A DNA stretch of 64,000 nt from Antedon mediterranea (GCF_964355755.1 NC_092677.1:23780101-23844100); one strand, 5' to 3'. Counted from the stretch's first letter, positions 35,336-49,560 are shown. The notes: a model not told the origin generated them from the sequence alone. Numbers and translations: made by a program.

Positions 35336-36911
35336 TTCTCATTTCATTCTTGTTTATATTTTCTGCTCGCTTAATCGTCGTTTTTTCCTTCTCCTTCGTT
35401 CTTTTTTTCCTCTCTTTTGTTAACCACTGTTTATTCATTGCATCTTCAACAGATCAATATAATTGAATACTTCTGTAATAATAATAATAGACCTAATAAT
35501 AATAACTATTTAATTGTTATTCTCTATTTTGATTGTTTTTTTTTGTTGCTTATATTTTCTCCAATCCATTATGTGATTTGATCAGAAACAATTTAATCAA
35601 TGTTATATACTTATAATCTGTACCTTACTATTTCTTTTTTTTTATATCCACCTTTTTTCATAATTTTCTAATATTTTTTGTTCTATAATTCTCTACATCT
35701 AAAATTGTAAACATTTCACTAAAAATTGTAGGCCTACTCCAGGAGATACATTTACATCTAATGTTATGTATTTATTTTCAGTATGGACGTATTTTTTAGA
35801 TATATATTTCATTTCCCCCCCCCCCCCCCCTTTACACATAGATATAGAAACCTGATATAGACATCCAACGCAGTACGTTCGTTCTTTGTGCCGTCGTCGT
35901 AGTTCATCCATTCTTGTTGAGTGTAGTTCGTAACATTCTGTGCTTTTAATGGAACAACGATGTATTTGTCCGTAATCTAGACGGGTTTTTTTCTTGTGTT
36001 TATGCTAGATTATTTTCCCATTCATTTGTTTCTGATTTCCATTTAATTTTGTTCATTTTCGTCGTTTGTGTGACCTACAGTACTCGGTCGTTCGTTCCGT
36101 CGTACTAAGCCTAATTCCTGTTCAATTTTGTGGTTCGTAAATTTTTGTTTTTACTGGAACAACGAAGAGAATATTATGGGTTCGTTGTACTTCATTTATT
36201 TTGCATAGTGGCATTGCTAAGAAAACAAGAACGGTCTGAGGCTACTCAATTCACTGATAGACATGCCATGATGCTACTATTACTTCCTTTGATCTATTTT
36301 TTAAATTGTTTGTGGATATCTATTGTTTTTGATTGATTGATTGACATATGCAAAATTGCAATTTACATTCAGTTAAATGTACTTTTTGGGTCAAACTTCT
36401 AGGCCTACTTGTTTCAGACAATACGTACTTTTCTATTGTAACGGACGGTGTGAAACTGATTATTCCCCTACAGGTATTATTACATCATGCAAAATGATTC
36501 AAAATTATTGTCTATCATATTATTACAATCGATATTTCAGTTTTTTTATTTCAATTATATCATATATGTTGTTATTGCTGCATTCAGTGATTCAATTTAA
36601 ATCGATAATATTCTATTCTTCCTTAAATGTTTTTCCTACGTACGGTACCTTGTCATTTTAATCGTGCTAAAAGTTCTTAATTAATTGTACTTGGATATAA
36701 CGTCTTGGGCATTACTTATGAATGAAGCTGATGATTTTTAAATGTTTACCCTAATGTATCAATGTGCTAAAATATTGATCATTTTTTTCTATAGCCTATT
36801 TCTGTTTTTTTTTTTTTGTAAATCGGATGTAAAGTAATGTAAATATTAATACATGTTTATATATTTCTTTTGTTTTGTTATAATTTTCCATCTTGTCTAA
36901 GGACACTTACA
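35336..36911. other. intergenic, with poly-C tract and a small direct duplication
   Basis: A run of 16 C lies at 35815-35830. The segments 35876-35960 and 36084-36168 resemble each other (GTTCGTTC, CCGTCGT, GTTCGTAA, TGGAACAACGA in order), a diverged direct repeat. Frames at 36130-36336 and 36377-36661 lack family features. Confidence 0.45.
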
Positions 36912-37060
36912 CTGATGATTGGCTAGTGTTGCCCGAAAGCTTTGCAAATTGTTCTAGCGGTCTAATTTATCGTTTTGATTTAGCGTTTTTCTTATTTTAT
37001 CTGTTATCTCCATTGAGATCCAGCCACTGATACCCACAGCATTTTGAGAATGTTGCCTTT
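36890..37060 (+). mobile_element. possible Penelope-like element remnant with hammerhead-like core
   Basis: CTGATGA at 36912-36918 and CGAAA at 36934-36938 are separated by 15 nt that can pair as GGC/GCC, matching the order of the two conserved core boxes of hammerhead ribozymes. The downstream text (GCTTTGCAAATTGTTCTAGC and CATTGAGATCCAGCCACTGA) resembles ends of Penelope-like retroelements that I recall. A GTC with a TAAG/CTTA stem lies upstream, but two extra bases intervene and stem III is not evident, so activity is doubtful. Confidence 0.3.
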
Positions 37061-39540
37061 GGATTTCATATCTAATATATAATATATATTTGGCTGCTGG
37101 TTTTTGTATGTTTTATACCATAATAAATAAATAGATACCATAATAAATTATATATAAATAAAATCCAGTGAATCATAAGTATTTAAATACTTGCCTTGAA
37201 AAAATAAAGTGACAGGTTCGACCGTTTTACTCGACAGTCGCTTTGGTGGAACTTTCTTATAAAGATCGCGCGATCGACAATTATTACCTTACTGTAGAAT
37301 GTAGCCTACGTAGGCATGTATTGCCTATGCTTCTGTAGACATACATATTGCTTTATGTATCTGTATTTATAATGTATAAATATATAGCCTAGTGTAAATG
37401 ATGTATAGTTTGATTCGTACAAGTATATCTCCTAATATAAGATAATAATGATTGTTATCATTTATAGGAAGTCAATTTACGTTTTAAATGTTTTTATTCA
37501 TAACAGTTTGAGTATTTGAATAATGTTTTTATAACCTACTATTGTAGATATTAAAATCTTCGGCCTATTTAATTTATCTATTGACTATCTAGTTTCTACT
37601 TTTACATTCTGAGTTCAAAAGCAAACATGTGTACGATACTTTATAAAACAATACGAACGCCCTCAATGGTTTTAAACTTTCAAGAAATATGGTACAGAAT
37701 TTTACCAATATTTGCACGTTCGTCGGCGGCACGGGTCTCACAGCTAGGTTTCAATACGCTACTAACTTTCATGTAATCCCACTTTCAATGGTTATGATCC
37801 ATATATGATTATGAATTAAGTTTACTATGGTAATGACAATGTAATTATGTTTTGTTTGATTAATCTATGAAACTAACCAGTTTGAAATTTAGAGCATAAA
37901 ATAGACAATGAGTTGTCAGAAACATTATTCAGGCTAGTATTTCCAGAACGCTGACGAATACTCAATAACCAACCAACACAAGTCAAACAAAGATACTGTT
38001 TTTTAACATTAAAAAATAATTAAATTTAAAAAAAATCAATATAAAAATACTGATTCTATTCGTATTTTTTAAACAACATTCTTTATTCTTTCTTTATTTA
38101 CCAAATTGGAGCAAACAAAATAGCTTTGGGTAATCGAAGGTTTGCCCCTTACTAATAAATACATTCAATACAACAATAACATTGAAATAGCAAAAAACAA
38201 CATTTTTTTAATAGAGTATGTAGTAAATGAAGTATTATGATTGGAATTAGTAAATATGTTTATATGAATAGGGCTACATTGTGTGTAAATACGAACCTTA
38301 ACGATTGGCGACGCGATACTAAGAGGGGGAAAACTAATTTTCTTTCTGAGCATGTAGTGGAAATGGAAACTTTCCCTTGGATTCGTCTGTGTGTAGGCCT
38401 ATATGTGTTTTCATAATGGATTGTATAGTACATTCTTGTATACGATATAATAGTGGTGAATTTTCCTTCAAGTTATATGCCTACCTACATTAATTTTGTA
38501 TTAAAAATAATTAAAATTAAATTACAATTATCCCAAGCATGCACTGCTCACGTGTTCCTGCTCTCGGTTTACAATAGGAGAAGCGACCCTAAAAATGAAC
38601 TTTTATTATTCTTGATCAAAATTGCTCATAATGTTTCCTGAACAAGCCACATGGAATCAATCAAACCCGGGAAGATTCACCACAAGAACAACAATACAGC
38701 TCACCAGACAGCTGCAAAGTAGAAAACAATACACTTGCGTGCTGGCGCCAAATCAGGAAATGCATGGATACCTATCCGGTTTCACCTCTAACACTTCTTA
38801 TCTTTGAATGTCAAAGACAACCATTTCCCTACTGTAATCCAAAGTGAATCGCTATTAAATTTGTCCACCATAACAGGAAGACAACGTAATACAGTGTCAC
38901 ATAGGTATCACATGTTACCCTGTATTTAAATAGGCCATAACCCTAACCTAATTTAATACCAAGTCTTCCTGATAATGTACGGACATCATATGTGATACGT
39001 TGTTTCTAAAACCACATTTGCTTTCGTTATTTTACATTTTTTTTAAATTAATTAAAATATATAAAATAAGTATTTGCATTTTACATTTAAAAAAAAAATC
39101 AAGTAAAATATATTAAAATATATAAAACAAACAAAAATGGCAATAAAAAGATGATAAAAAGTGATTAAACACGTACTTTTGACAGTGGTTATTATTCTTC
39201 TAAATGGTTGTGTTCGTCTAGAGAGGCTATAAACTCACAGGAGGAATATAAAATACCCTCCCTTAGAATAAGAATGCAAAAGTTTAAAAATATGATATTT
39301 AGATGGATAGCATGGAATGATCTATTAATGAAAACCGTAAGGTTAGATTCGATTCACTGTGCAAGTCCAAAATAGTATTTTGGCTCTGTTTGTATGTGAG
39401 ACGCTTCATACCCGGATGTTATCATCTTTTTTTTTCGTGGGAGCAACTCACTTTTATTTCATACTGTACATCTTTCTGTTTTGCATGTAAAAGCAACAAT
39501 TCAAAGAATGTAATATAGCAGATACTGTATATGACATTCA
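37061..39540. other. intergenic, nothing recognised
   Basis: A+T-rich. Frames at 38165-38353, 38453-38641 and 38622-38807 show no family features. Confidence 0.45.
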
Positions 39541-39770
39541 ATTTATTTTATTTATTTATTTATTTTATTTATTTCCTTTATTGCATCAAGTAAACAGTGA
39601 TGAAGTTGACATAAATATAATAGTAAATATGTAAACACATAGTTATAACACAGTCCAAACAAGTAATACTAAAATATATCATAGTCCACAAATCAGTCTT
39701 TCAATGGCCATCATAAGTACATCCAGTAACACAAACCAATAGGGGTTCACAATTTGCTTTATCACTTAAT
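39541..39770 (-). mobile_element. retrotransposon 3' end with (AAAT)n tail
   Basis: On the minus strand, GATGCAATAAAGGAAATAAA runs into a repeated AAAT tail ending at 39541. This is the usual signature of a LINE or SINE 3' terminus. The upstream 200 bp carry no recognisable coding part. Confidence 0.5.
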
Positions 39771-39789
39771 ATATGTATATATCTAACAA

Positions 39790-39905
39790 AAATAATGAAG
39801 TGTTTCTTGTAAATCTTGTTCTTTTACGTTTGCTTGTATATAACTATTCAAATTGATTTTGACCAAATAAATGGACGAACGAAGGAACGAACAAGCGAGC
39901 GTATA
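39790..39905 (+). mobile_element. LINE 3' end (TTTTGACCAAATAAA family)
   Basis: Ends with TTTTGACCAAATAAATG and a short GAAC-type microsatellite tail. TTTTGACCAAATAAA also occurs at the minus-strand 3' end near 61555, and a relative (GGTTTTGACTGAATAAAA) ends the coding LINE remnant at 55.4 kb, so the three probably belong to related elements. Confidence 0.5.
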
Positions 39906-40433
39906 CCTGTGTTTGTCGTATCGCGTTAGATAACTGTACATAACTAACTGTACTTTCAAAGTTGGTCTAATCGTTATAAATTATCTTAAACTCAACCGTT
40001 ACTAACAAACTTACGGGTACATGCAAAACTAGAGCATTGTCTATGTCTACTGTAGAATAAATAATATCCATATGGAATATTATACAAAGTCGGTTATGTT
40101 GTCTGTAAAATCACGGTTTCCGTAGAAAAAAACTTTAAACAAGAAATAATATCCTTAAAACAACTAATAAAAGGGATGTGATGACGTATGGTGTTATGTT
40201 GTTTAATGTCGTAATATCTCATGTGAACTCGTCCTACATTTGATGACACGGTTACTAAATCTATTCAATTATACATAGGCCTAATAACCTTTATTTTAGT
40301 TTAATTAATAGTCAATGTTACTGTACACAAGGCTATCAAAGAAGCCTGGATGTACCTACCTGATTTTTTACTTTCAAAATCTTCTTCTTAACAATTTTAT
40401 TCTAGTCTAAAAATAGCCAGATTTAAAACATTA

Positions 40434-40540
40434 AGCTCTGTCTACACTATCAAACTAGTTTGACAAAAAAAGTGTGATGTGCCCAAATTATAGTAGTGAT
40501 ATGACATCATCATGTCCATATATGGGCACATTTTTACCAA
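40434..40540 (+). mobile_element. MITE family A, copy 3 (right end missing)
   Basis: Has the best-preserved left terminus, AGCTCTGTCTACACTATCAA then ACTAGTTTGACAAAAAAAG, preceded by TA, followed by a shortened interior. It stops at CATATATGGGCACATTTTT without the right terminal repeat. Confidence 0.7.
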
Positions 40541-43311
40541 TGTTATGCTAGTGGTAATTGGCATTCATAGATTCAAACAAATTAAAAACATTACATTGCT
40601 TGCACTGTACAAATATCATGTTAAGATGTATACAATAAGAAGAATAGGCATACAGAAATATAATCACATTTTACCATTTTAATTGAATTACCTATTACTG
40701 TACCTTGATTTAGTAGTAGATACAATTGACTTAAAGCTAAAATTATAAATAATAATAATTTTGTTTTACTAAATATGAAGTTATGAATTATTTAGTGTTC
40801 ACCTTGTGTGACATACATACCAACTTGAATACGGTAATATATGGAAAGATATTGTTGTTTTTTGCAACGAAAAAGTAAAAAATGGTAAAATGGGTATTTT
40901 AACTTGTCAACGTTTTATTAATGAATAAGTCTTTAAGTTAGCAAATTCACCATTTTAATGTATAGGCCTATTGGAACTAATTGATATTTATGTTAAAATT
41001 CAAAACATATCCTCATCACTTGTACAGTATATGAATGTTTATAATTCACCCTTGGAAATCCATTTTGTTTTGTTTGTTAGTACTATAAATGCACATAGTT
41101 ATATTAACGTATGATAGATATAAATCATAGTACTTTCAGTCGACAGATATGTGTCGTGATCCCAGTTCCTCTCTTCCCTGTGGATATATTTGTTGCTTTG
41201 TGAATGGTTGTACTTATTAGTAGGCCTATACTTCAGTTCTTTTTTTATTTATATGTGAAGGTTATACATGACTTATCTAAAATGTATTGACATATAACTT
41301 TATGTTTCCGAAGCATAAACTGAATAGTGGATTTACTGGACTCTTTGTTACCTTGACTCCATTGCACTTTTTATAGACATAGATGGCGCTGTTAAACAAA
41401 CTCACTGAAGCCAACGGAATCGCATTATTGCGCGTAACCACGGCAGACGAATTGTGATTGATCCATCAACCGCAAACAACTACCGATACAAACAAAAAAA
41501 AAGAAAAAAAGTCCGCATCGGAACAAAACGAATGCAATCAATTAGCAGGCACCTGAACTTCCATTTAGAAAATAAGGAAAAACGATTGTCTGGATGTCTC
41601 CTTATCGCGTTTTAAGACCATTCGCGTGCTAAAGTGTTTCCTAGTCATGATTTACAGAAACCCAACAACCTTTCACTTTTTATCTTTTTATATTCCATCC
41701 ACTATACTGTCAGTCATGTTTATTGGTTCCTTATTACGATGACACAACAGCCTATTGATCTGTAAAATAACAATTAGATATTTCACTCAATATAATTTTC
41801 CCAGTCATAAAATTGCGTAAGCTATTTCATTAGATGGGTAATAATCAACGCAAGTTGCATAACTAGTATTGATTATTATCATTACCGTATTGATATGATT
41901 ATATTTGTTGATTATGTAGGCATAGAATAGCCCTAGGCCTAGCCTATGATCCTACACTGAATTTCTTTCACTTGACTACCACATCACACTACCCCTTCGT
42001 CAAGAGGCATATTATGCTTACCTGTGTCATCGTGCCATTACAATCATTCATTATCAACTCATGCAAATATAATTATGCCTTTTCCTTCTTTTCGAATAAT
42101 TTACAAAGTTTTCCTTTGCTTTCTCTATACTTGAATGACTCTTTTTGGAATATGGGAAGTATGCTGAAAACCACCAGTACTAATGCAATTCTGGAGACCG
42201 AAGTTCTATCACATTAATAAAAGAGAGAAACCAAACAAGTTAGGCCCCACTGTGTTACATTGTATAATGTATTTTTATTTATTAATAGTATAAATTGTAA
42301 AGCACAGGAACATACACAATATATTTAAGCCTCAATGGATAAACAGTTAGTTGTAAGATAAGAGGACAGAGCTCGGTTGAGTCTCTATAATAAACAGCCC
42401 GCATAAAACTAGTTTTAGGCCTAGCCTATGTTATAAGCCTAATGTATTTTAACTTCTAAGAAAGTATTTTTTTAGTATAATAACATTAATGTTTAAATGT
42501 GCAGCCCCTGCAATGCACTTTTTTTATTCGAAACTTTGTTATCAATTGATTTGTTGTTTTTGACCTAAACCTAAACCACTTTGATACTCATACCTGTTTT
42601 CAACACAAGATCAAAACCAATTTTCCTAAAGTGAATAAAAGAACGACAAGTAAACCTTGTCCCACCTCACCGTATAGGCCTAACTTTCGTAACTGAATAA
42701 ATGTAAAATAAACAGAAAACAGTTTCTAAATCAATCATGCATTGAACACCTTATATTAGAATCAACAACATAGATTATGATTCGTTAATAAAAGAAAAAA
42801 TACTGTCTGAAAAACCCCCCAAAAAACCATTAAATATGGTAAAAAAAAAAATGATTGTGAATTAATATGAGACGCAATGTATTGTGTGTTAACAATACGA
42901 CATCCAATCCCTATTCAAATGGACACTGGTTGGGTCCCGAAGTTGTCCCCTTAATAGAGGTTCTGTAATCTAATCTTAGCTATAAGCATACAAATAGGCC
43001 ATTATTGACTTCAGATTTCCAAATGTCATTAACTATCATATTAAAACTTACCGCCATTAATGTAGTTAAGTTGATGTTGAAATGTTAAATGAATAGTCAA
43101 GTAGGTATATGATCTGATGTTTGAAACTTAATAGTTCCCATAACAAATCTTCCCAGGCCCAATGAATGACATGCACATATAGTTGCACTTGAGTGAGGAG
43201 GCCGCACTTATGTTTATCTTTAAAAAGTGTACATACAACCAGATACATCAGAAAGGAACGCAAATCATAAACAAAGGATTATTTTAGGTGTTCTGGTAAT
43301 TTTAATTATTA
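40541..43311. other. intergenic, nothing recognised
   Basis: A+T-rich. It carries a noticeable density of TAGGCCTA palindromes (near 40963, 41222, 41935, 42416 and 42676). The frame 41972-42217 lacks family features. Confidence 0.45.
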
Positions 43312-43711
43312 CACTGCAAAAATAGAGTATAGATCTTACATATTTTGTACCTACTTTCCCCACACTTTTAGCTTTTGAACACGTAGTTACATGTTTAGCG
43401 TGTTTAAAACCTAAACGTGTTTATAGCTACATGTTGTTTTCCTCCACTCGTTCAGCAGTCAACATGTCACTATATGTTTAATCAACATGCTTAGGTACGT
43501 GTTTAGCGTTGCGTGCATACGAATTTACTGTGGCTGAACACAAGAGCTTCACACATGGCAAATTAAACACGTGTAAAACCTAAACATGTCTTTATAGTGC
43601 TCCACATGTTTAACAATCAACATGTTCATATCTAAACGTGTTTAAGGCTAAATATGTGGGAAAAGTGGGTACAAAACAAGTGTATAAGATCTAAACACTG
43701 TTTTTACAGTG
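43312..43711. mobile_element. MITE family C, long terminal inverted repeats, TA-flanked
   Basis: A 400-bp element with imperfect terminal inverted repeats at least 50 bp long: the left end is CACTGCAAAAATAGAGTATA and the right end, inverted, is CACTGTAAAAACAGTGTTTA. Both continue through TAGATCTTA, TTTTGTACC and ACTTT(T)CCCACA. TA lies on both sides (43310-43311 and 43712-43713). The interior is rich in ACATGTTTA/ACACGTGTTTA repeats in both orientations, so the whole unit can fold on itself. Non-coding. Confidence 0.75.
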
Positions 43712-43713
43712 TA

Positions 43714-46700
43714 TACAAATAATATCAACATATAAAATTATTTTGAAAGTCAAAACAAAACATAACTGTTGTAATTTGACGCTTACTACAAATGTACTTA
43801 CAAATGGCCTAATACTTATCAAATGGACATTGAACATATAGTACAATGAATGATCATCTGTGGTTTTATTGTATACATTTGTCGAGTTTTAGATGATGCC
43901 TAAATATAGACTCATATGATTATAGAAATCAATATTGGATTTTTAATGCGCTTTAGAATGTGACGTTGAACATAAATAACAATATAGGCTTACAAAATGT
44001 ATATAGTTTAAGTTTTGAGGTTAAAACATAGCCTCTCATACAAATGATTAACCAATCCAAACAAAATGGATTTGAATGTACATTTGGTAAAGATATATAA
44101 ACAACACAAAATCATATTGATTTTGAAATATCAATAATAGGCTTAAATGCTGAACACAGACATGCTATTTTAGTAGGCCTAACTTTTCCAAAAGTATATA
44201 CTACTCCGAAATAATCATAAAAGTTATACCACAGAGGCCTATGCCATGTTTGTCTGTTTTTTGTTTTACTCAAACGCCTTTGCGTTGAATTTGTATCGAG
44301 ATTTTTAATTTATAAAATAGAATGTAGGCCTAACTTGCTATTTGGCAAACTTACCGAAACAGTTATACAGTTTTGTGTGTATCATTTTAAATATTAATGT
44401 AAATTTGTATTGTTGTTTTTAGTTGACTACAATTTATTATTATGACTAAGGGTGTATTTTTAATAGGAGCAACTACTATATTGCAAAATTTAATTTTTTT
44501 TCTCTCGAAATTTCAATTAGTGACATTGCCTCTTTAAAGTTACTGAGGATTATCGATTATTATTTGTCGCCCTCATTATTTTTACTTAGCATTTCTTTGT
44601 TTGCGCCATCTTTGTGTCTTAGTCCCAATTACAAGCTTGTTAGAAGAAATGGGTGTCTGCTAGAATTCAGATATTGCTTCTAAAGATGTCTAGTTCTTGC
44701 TAAGCAGACTTAATCAAGCGGCAGACGATCGAAGCACACTCGCTACCGATGTTGAAACCGATATCTAAGTAATTAGATATAAGTACAGTGTTCTTTCTTA
44801 CGATTGTGTAGTTTACTAAAAGGTCAATTAATGAAAGAGTAGGACAATTCGATTCGATATAATATTCAATATTCCGGTAATGATTACATACTTCAGATAA
44901 AAAGGGGTTATAGATTTTACTTCTGTCTCCTAACATTGTTTATACATTAGTGCCATTACGCGTGGAATTCATTTATTATATTATAATGTAATATATGGTA
45001 GTTACTTATTATTTATTCAAAAGAATAATGTTTCGTTTATGCGCTTATAATATTTAGGTCAAATTCAACTTGTGATTAATAGTTCTAATTACAATAGCTA
45101 GCACCGTACATAATTTACTTGTATTGAAAAATACGTCATCATGGCCTCCAAAATTAGCCCAATATTTCCAAAATGTGCGGAACTAGCCTATATAAATACA
45201 AAACGAAACCCAAACGTTACTATATATAGTATTTAGGTCAATTTAAACTTCTAATTAGTAGTTCTAATTAGAAAACTGTTCTTATAGGCGGCACCGTACA
45301 CAATTTACTAAGGCTTATATGGAACAAAATAGGTCATTATGCCTTCAAAGTTAGCCCAATATTTCTAAAAACTATAAATATACAAACGAAACCCAAACTT
45401 AACCACCCTACTTCGTTGGAGATCAAAGACCCGACATATATTATTCTGAGCTTAATCAATTGATGACATGTATTGATAGGAAATAGATAATGGTTATTGT
45501 TCCTACCAGGTCATTCTTCCTGCAACTGAGGAAACGAATCTTGGTCCTAGCTTACACTTGTGTTGTACATATCCTTTAGCTTGTGCTAATGATCGTAATC
45601 AGATATTTGAAAAGGTTTGATAACTCTGGATTGTCTTCCGTATAATTTCAGGGTATTGAACGACAAAGCGATATGTTAATCCTCCATCTCAGTGGCTGAG
45701 GTTTCGGCAGATGTTTTGAAATCTCTCGGTTTTCGATATATTTATGAACTTTTGTCACTTAATGTCCAACAAAAAATTAGCCATTGTGTTGTGTTTGATT
45801 TATTTCGTATTTCCAGCAACCCTTTTAGCTAACGGCACCATGTGTCTATGTCCAAATGTATTTTATTCAAAATACCATGAAGGTATAATGGAATGGTGGT
45901 GATACCTGTGGGTTCATTCAGTATGGCATTCTGGTCATTGGCTTGTTTTGAGAAATGCCAACATTTACTTTACCATATATTATATCGTGAAAATACTAAT
46001 ATAAAAATACTAATATAAAAATAGAGTCTGTTGTCACTTTAAAGTTGCAATATTTTATCTATCATCCATAGTTTAATATCAATGACGTAGACAGACATAC
46101 ATTAGTAAAAACACTTTATTAAAAAAAGAATTCTCATTTGATAGAAATGTTTTTTCAGTTGAATAGGATAATATAATATTTTCACGATTTTAAAGATTGA
46201 TTAGTCGAGTTAAATCTCCGGTTTTTTTAAAATATCTTCTTTTGGTTAATTGTAGGCCTATATAAATCATTTTTATTAATTTATTATTCAAATCAATGGT
46301 TTGAAATTGTAGGTATTTTTTACAGATAAAACACAGAAATACAATTTCAAGAACAAACAACTTCCAACTAAAATATGTTAATCTTTTTTAAAATTACAAA
46401 TAAATCACTGGAAAGGTGACGGAAAACCAACAAATTAGTATTTTCAGTTAACGCTTCCATGTTCCATTGAATATCCTCACTGCAGATGGAAGAGGAATTC
46501 TTCGTGATTTCAAATTTGGATAAATTAATTTACTACTAGATTTGTTGACAAATATTATGAGATGTGATCTTGCAATAATGTAATAATAATTTAGACACTT
46601 TACCCACGTTTTTACGATCTAATTTAAGGATACAAACTGCATATTTATAATAAATATATTACACATATTATTCATTACCTTTACAAAAAGTAAAAATGCA

Positions 46701-48892
46701 GGGAAACTGTTTACCCCAATGACTGTGTGTCAATTTAACCAACTGACTACATTTACAGTACATCCAGAAAGCATATACCATAACCCACGCATTTTTCCAG
46801 CGGACCTCAATAGCTCTATCCTCAATTATTCTATCAGCCTTTATCAGCCTATACAGATAATGTAAAAAAACACATGAATTAATAAAAAAAAATTAAAAAA
46901 ATTAATGAGAAAATAATCATGAATCACATTCATTAAAAAATGTCTAGACTATAAATAAAAGAATAAAACAACATTGCAAGACAAAACAGGTCATTACACT
47001 TTTAACTCTCGTGTTTCTTGTTGCTTCTCTCTATATAGCATTCTCCTTGTCTCGAAGTTAAGTTTACGTTGTTTTGATTTTGTAAATACTATTACCTACA
47101 GGCCAAAGGCATATTATCATTCATAAAATATTTGTTATTGAGAGATCGGCACATATTTGTTTTTATTGAAAACAATAAAAAGAAATGTATTTGTTAAGCT
47201 CGTGGCGATAATTCGTTGGTAGCATTAGGCAAACAAATACTGACATCTTCAAACTGATACAATGTTTCTTTAAAAGATTACCTTTATTTGTTTATATCGA
47301 AGGGCCATCATGATATCAATTCACTGATTCAATAATCCAATGACTTTAAAAACAAATTTGTGTAAGTTATGACAACAGAAAACACATGGTTATGCCAACA
47401 TGTATTAATACAGTATTCAATCAGCGGCTTTAAGTAGCCGGCACGATGTCGATTTGCTGCCTCGTCAGCTGTTTTAAACTACTGCTCAAAATATTACTAC
47501 AAATTACGGACGTACAAATCGAAAGATAAGTATTTCATGATCGTTGTATGTGTCTTTGTTAAATCGCATGGTTTTTTATGCTAACAAAACAACACAACTG
47601 CCTTCCGTGTATCTAGGTAATTAATTCGTACAGACAATTCGATATATTTTGCAAATTGTCTCAGTTGGATATTAAGCGGCAATGAGTTATTGTGAAACTG
47701 TTGCAAACGTGTGCTTCATTACCCTGTCAAACGCGTATATACAACCGAGCAAGGAGCACGGTTTGACGCCGTGCATGCATGCAAGGAGGCCTAACTTCAT
47801 GTCTAGGGTGGCCTGTATTTCACCTGGTATATATCGTTTTATCGTCTTTAGAAAAATTGGTAAAATAGTAATGTCTTAAAATTGTTACCGACATATTGTG
47901 ATGAGGCTTGTAAGAATAGTCGCGTGATAGCTCTGCATGGCACGCGAGAATAAAGATGTTAGTGGAATGAGGGCACCGAGACGCAAGCATAAATGTAATT
48001 GTAAATTGATAATCATAGAGTACCAACAAATTGCTTTTATTCGGCTTGATTGAATTGACCCAGTAATACGATTCGTAGAATTGATTGCGATGCTTTCTGA
48101 ATTGGTCATGTTACTCTTCAATAATTACAATAATGTATCAATTGCAATGTGGTCCCCGTAGCCTACTGATTTCAGAGACAGAAATCAAGTAATAGTAATA
48201 TAAGCCATGGTGATTGTTTAAAATTGTAGGAACAAATTAGGAACTTCGTTTATTATCACATAAAAACACCAATGTACGATTTTTCTTGGAAAAGTTGTAA
48301 AAATACGATACTTTCACTGTTTATGGTGGTGATGATGATGAAAACCCCACTTTTTTGGCAACGGGAGCAGAACAAAAATTAAAAAAAACAAACTAAAAGT
48401 GGTTCTAAAGGACTTGTTTGTAATGTTACAAGGATTTAAATAATAATCATGACTTACTGTACAACTAGGACTAAACTATTGAGTTTTCTGCTGATTTTAG
48501 CTACAGTACAGATGCCTCTGTAAAAAGAGTGGCTTTGCAAGACGCGTGACCCAAAATATAAAATAGACTTTCAAATCTTTTCAATTAACATAAAAGTAGG
48601 TATATGAAAAGGGGAAAATGACAACTCGAAACTTGAATCGAATGTTTTCTTTTCAACGCAACTAGTATCTGTTATGTTTTATTCCTATATTTCGATAGTC
48701 AAGGCTATTTTAACTTTGTTTAATATTTCAAAAGTGAATATAACAACCAGTGACGTATAGTGAGGATGGAGATACTGTAGGCAGAAAAAAAGAGTTGATG
48801 AACGTTTTAAAATGATGTTGCCCCAATTGCCCTTTTCTTTGCTTCTTTCTTAAATACAAAGGATAGCCCAATGTGCGGTTAGATTATTGAAA
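43714..48892. other. intergenic, nothing recognised
   Basis: Five kilobases of A+T-rich DNA. The segments 45050-45200 and 45230-45400 are a diverged direct duplication (ATTTAGGTCAA, TAGTTCTAATTA, GCACCGTACA, AGCCCAATATTT in the same order). Frames at 44700-44936, 47682-47879 and 47885-48121 have no family features. Confidence 0.45.
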
Positions 48893-48962
48893 AATGGTAA
48901 AATGATAAAGATAAAGATTACGTATTTTAATACGTATTCTTGATCTTTATCATTATGCCATT
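48893..48962. repeat. 70-bp imperfect palindrome
   Basis: Arms of about 34 bp, AATGGTAAAATGATAAAGAT... and its complement ...ATCTTTATCATTATGCCATT, meet around an ACGTATT/AATACGT core with only a few mismatches. It lies just before the 49-kb minisatellite field. Confidence 0.8.
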
Positions 48963-49004
48963 ATTAGAATATTCACCAGAATCTAAATATTTCTGCTTAT
49001 CATT

Positions 49005-49560
49005 GATGATGAAAATTAGGATGATGATGTTGATGATGGTATATGTTGTTGATGGTGGTAATTTTGATAAATGTAATGTTGATGATGGTAATGTTAATTA
49101 GGGTAATGCTGATAAGGGTAATGCTGATGATGGTAATGTTGATGATGGTAATGTTAATTAGGGTAATGCTGATAATGGTAATGCTGATGATGGTAATGTT
49201 GATGGTGGTAATGCTGATAATGGTAATGTTGATGATGGTAATGCTGATAAGGGTAATGCTGATGATGGTAATGTTGATGATGGTAATGTTAATTAGGGTA
49301 ATGCTGATGATGGTAATGTTGATGATGGTAATGCTGATAATGGTAATGCTGATGATGGTAATGTAATTGATGATGGTAATGCTGATAATGGTAATGTTGA
49401 TAATGGTAATGTTGATGATGGTAATGTTGATGATGGTAATGTTGATGATGGTAATGCTGATAATGGTAATGTTGATGATGGTAATGTTAATGAGGGTAAT
49501 GCTGATAAGGGTAATGTTGATCATGGTAATGTCGATGATGAGAAAGTTTATAATGTTTAT
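49005..49560. repeat. 15-bp minisatellite, about 36 units
   Basis: Tandem GATGATGGTAATGTT with variants GATAATGGTAATGCT and AATTAGGGTAATGCT. The + strand is almost free of C. Because 15 is divisible by three, long open frames (INITI..., MVMLM...) run through it on both strands; these are artefacts. Confidence 0.93.
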
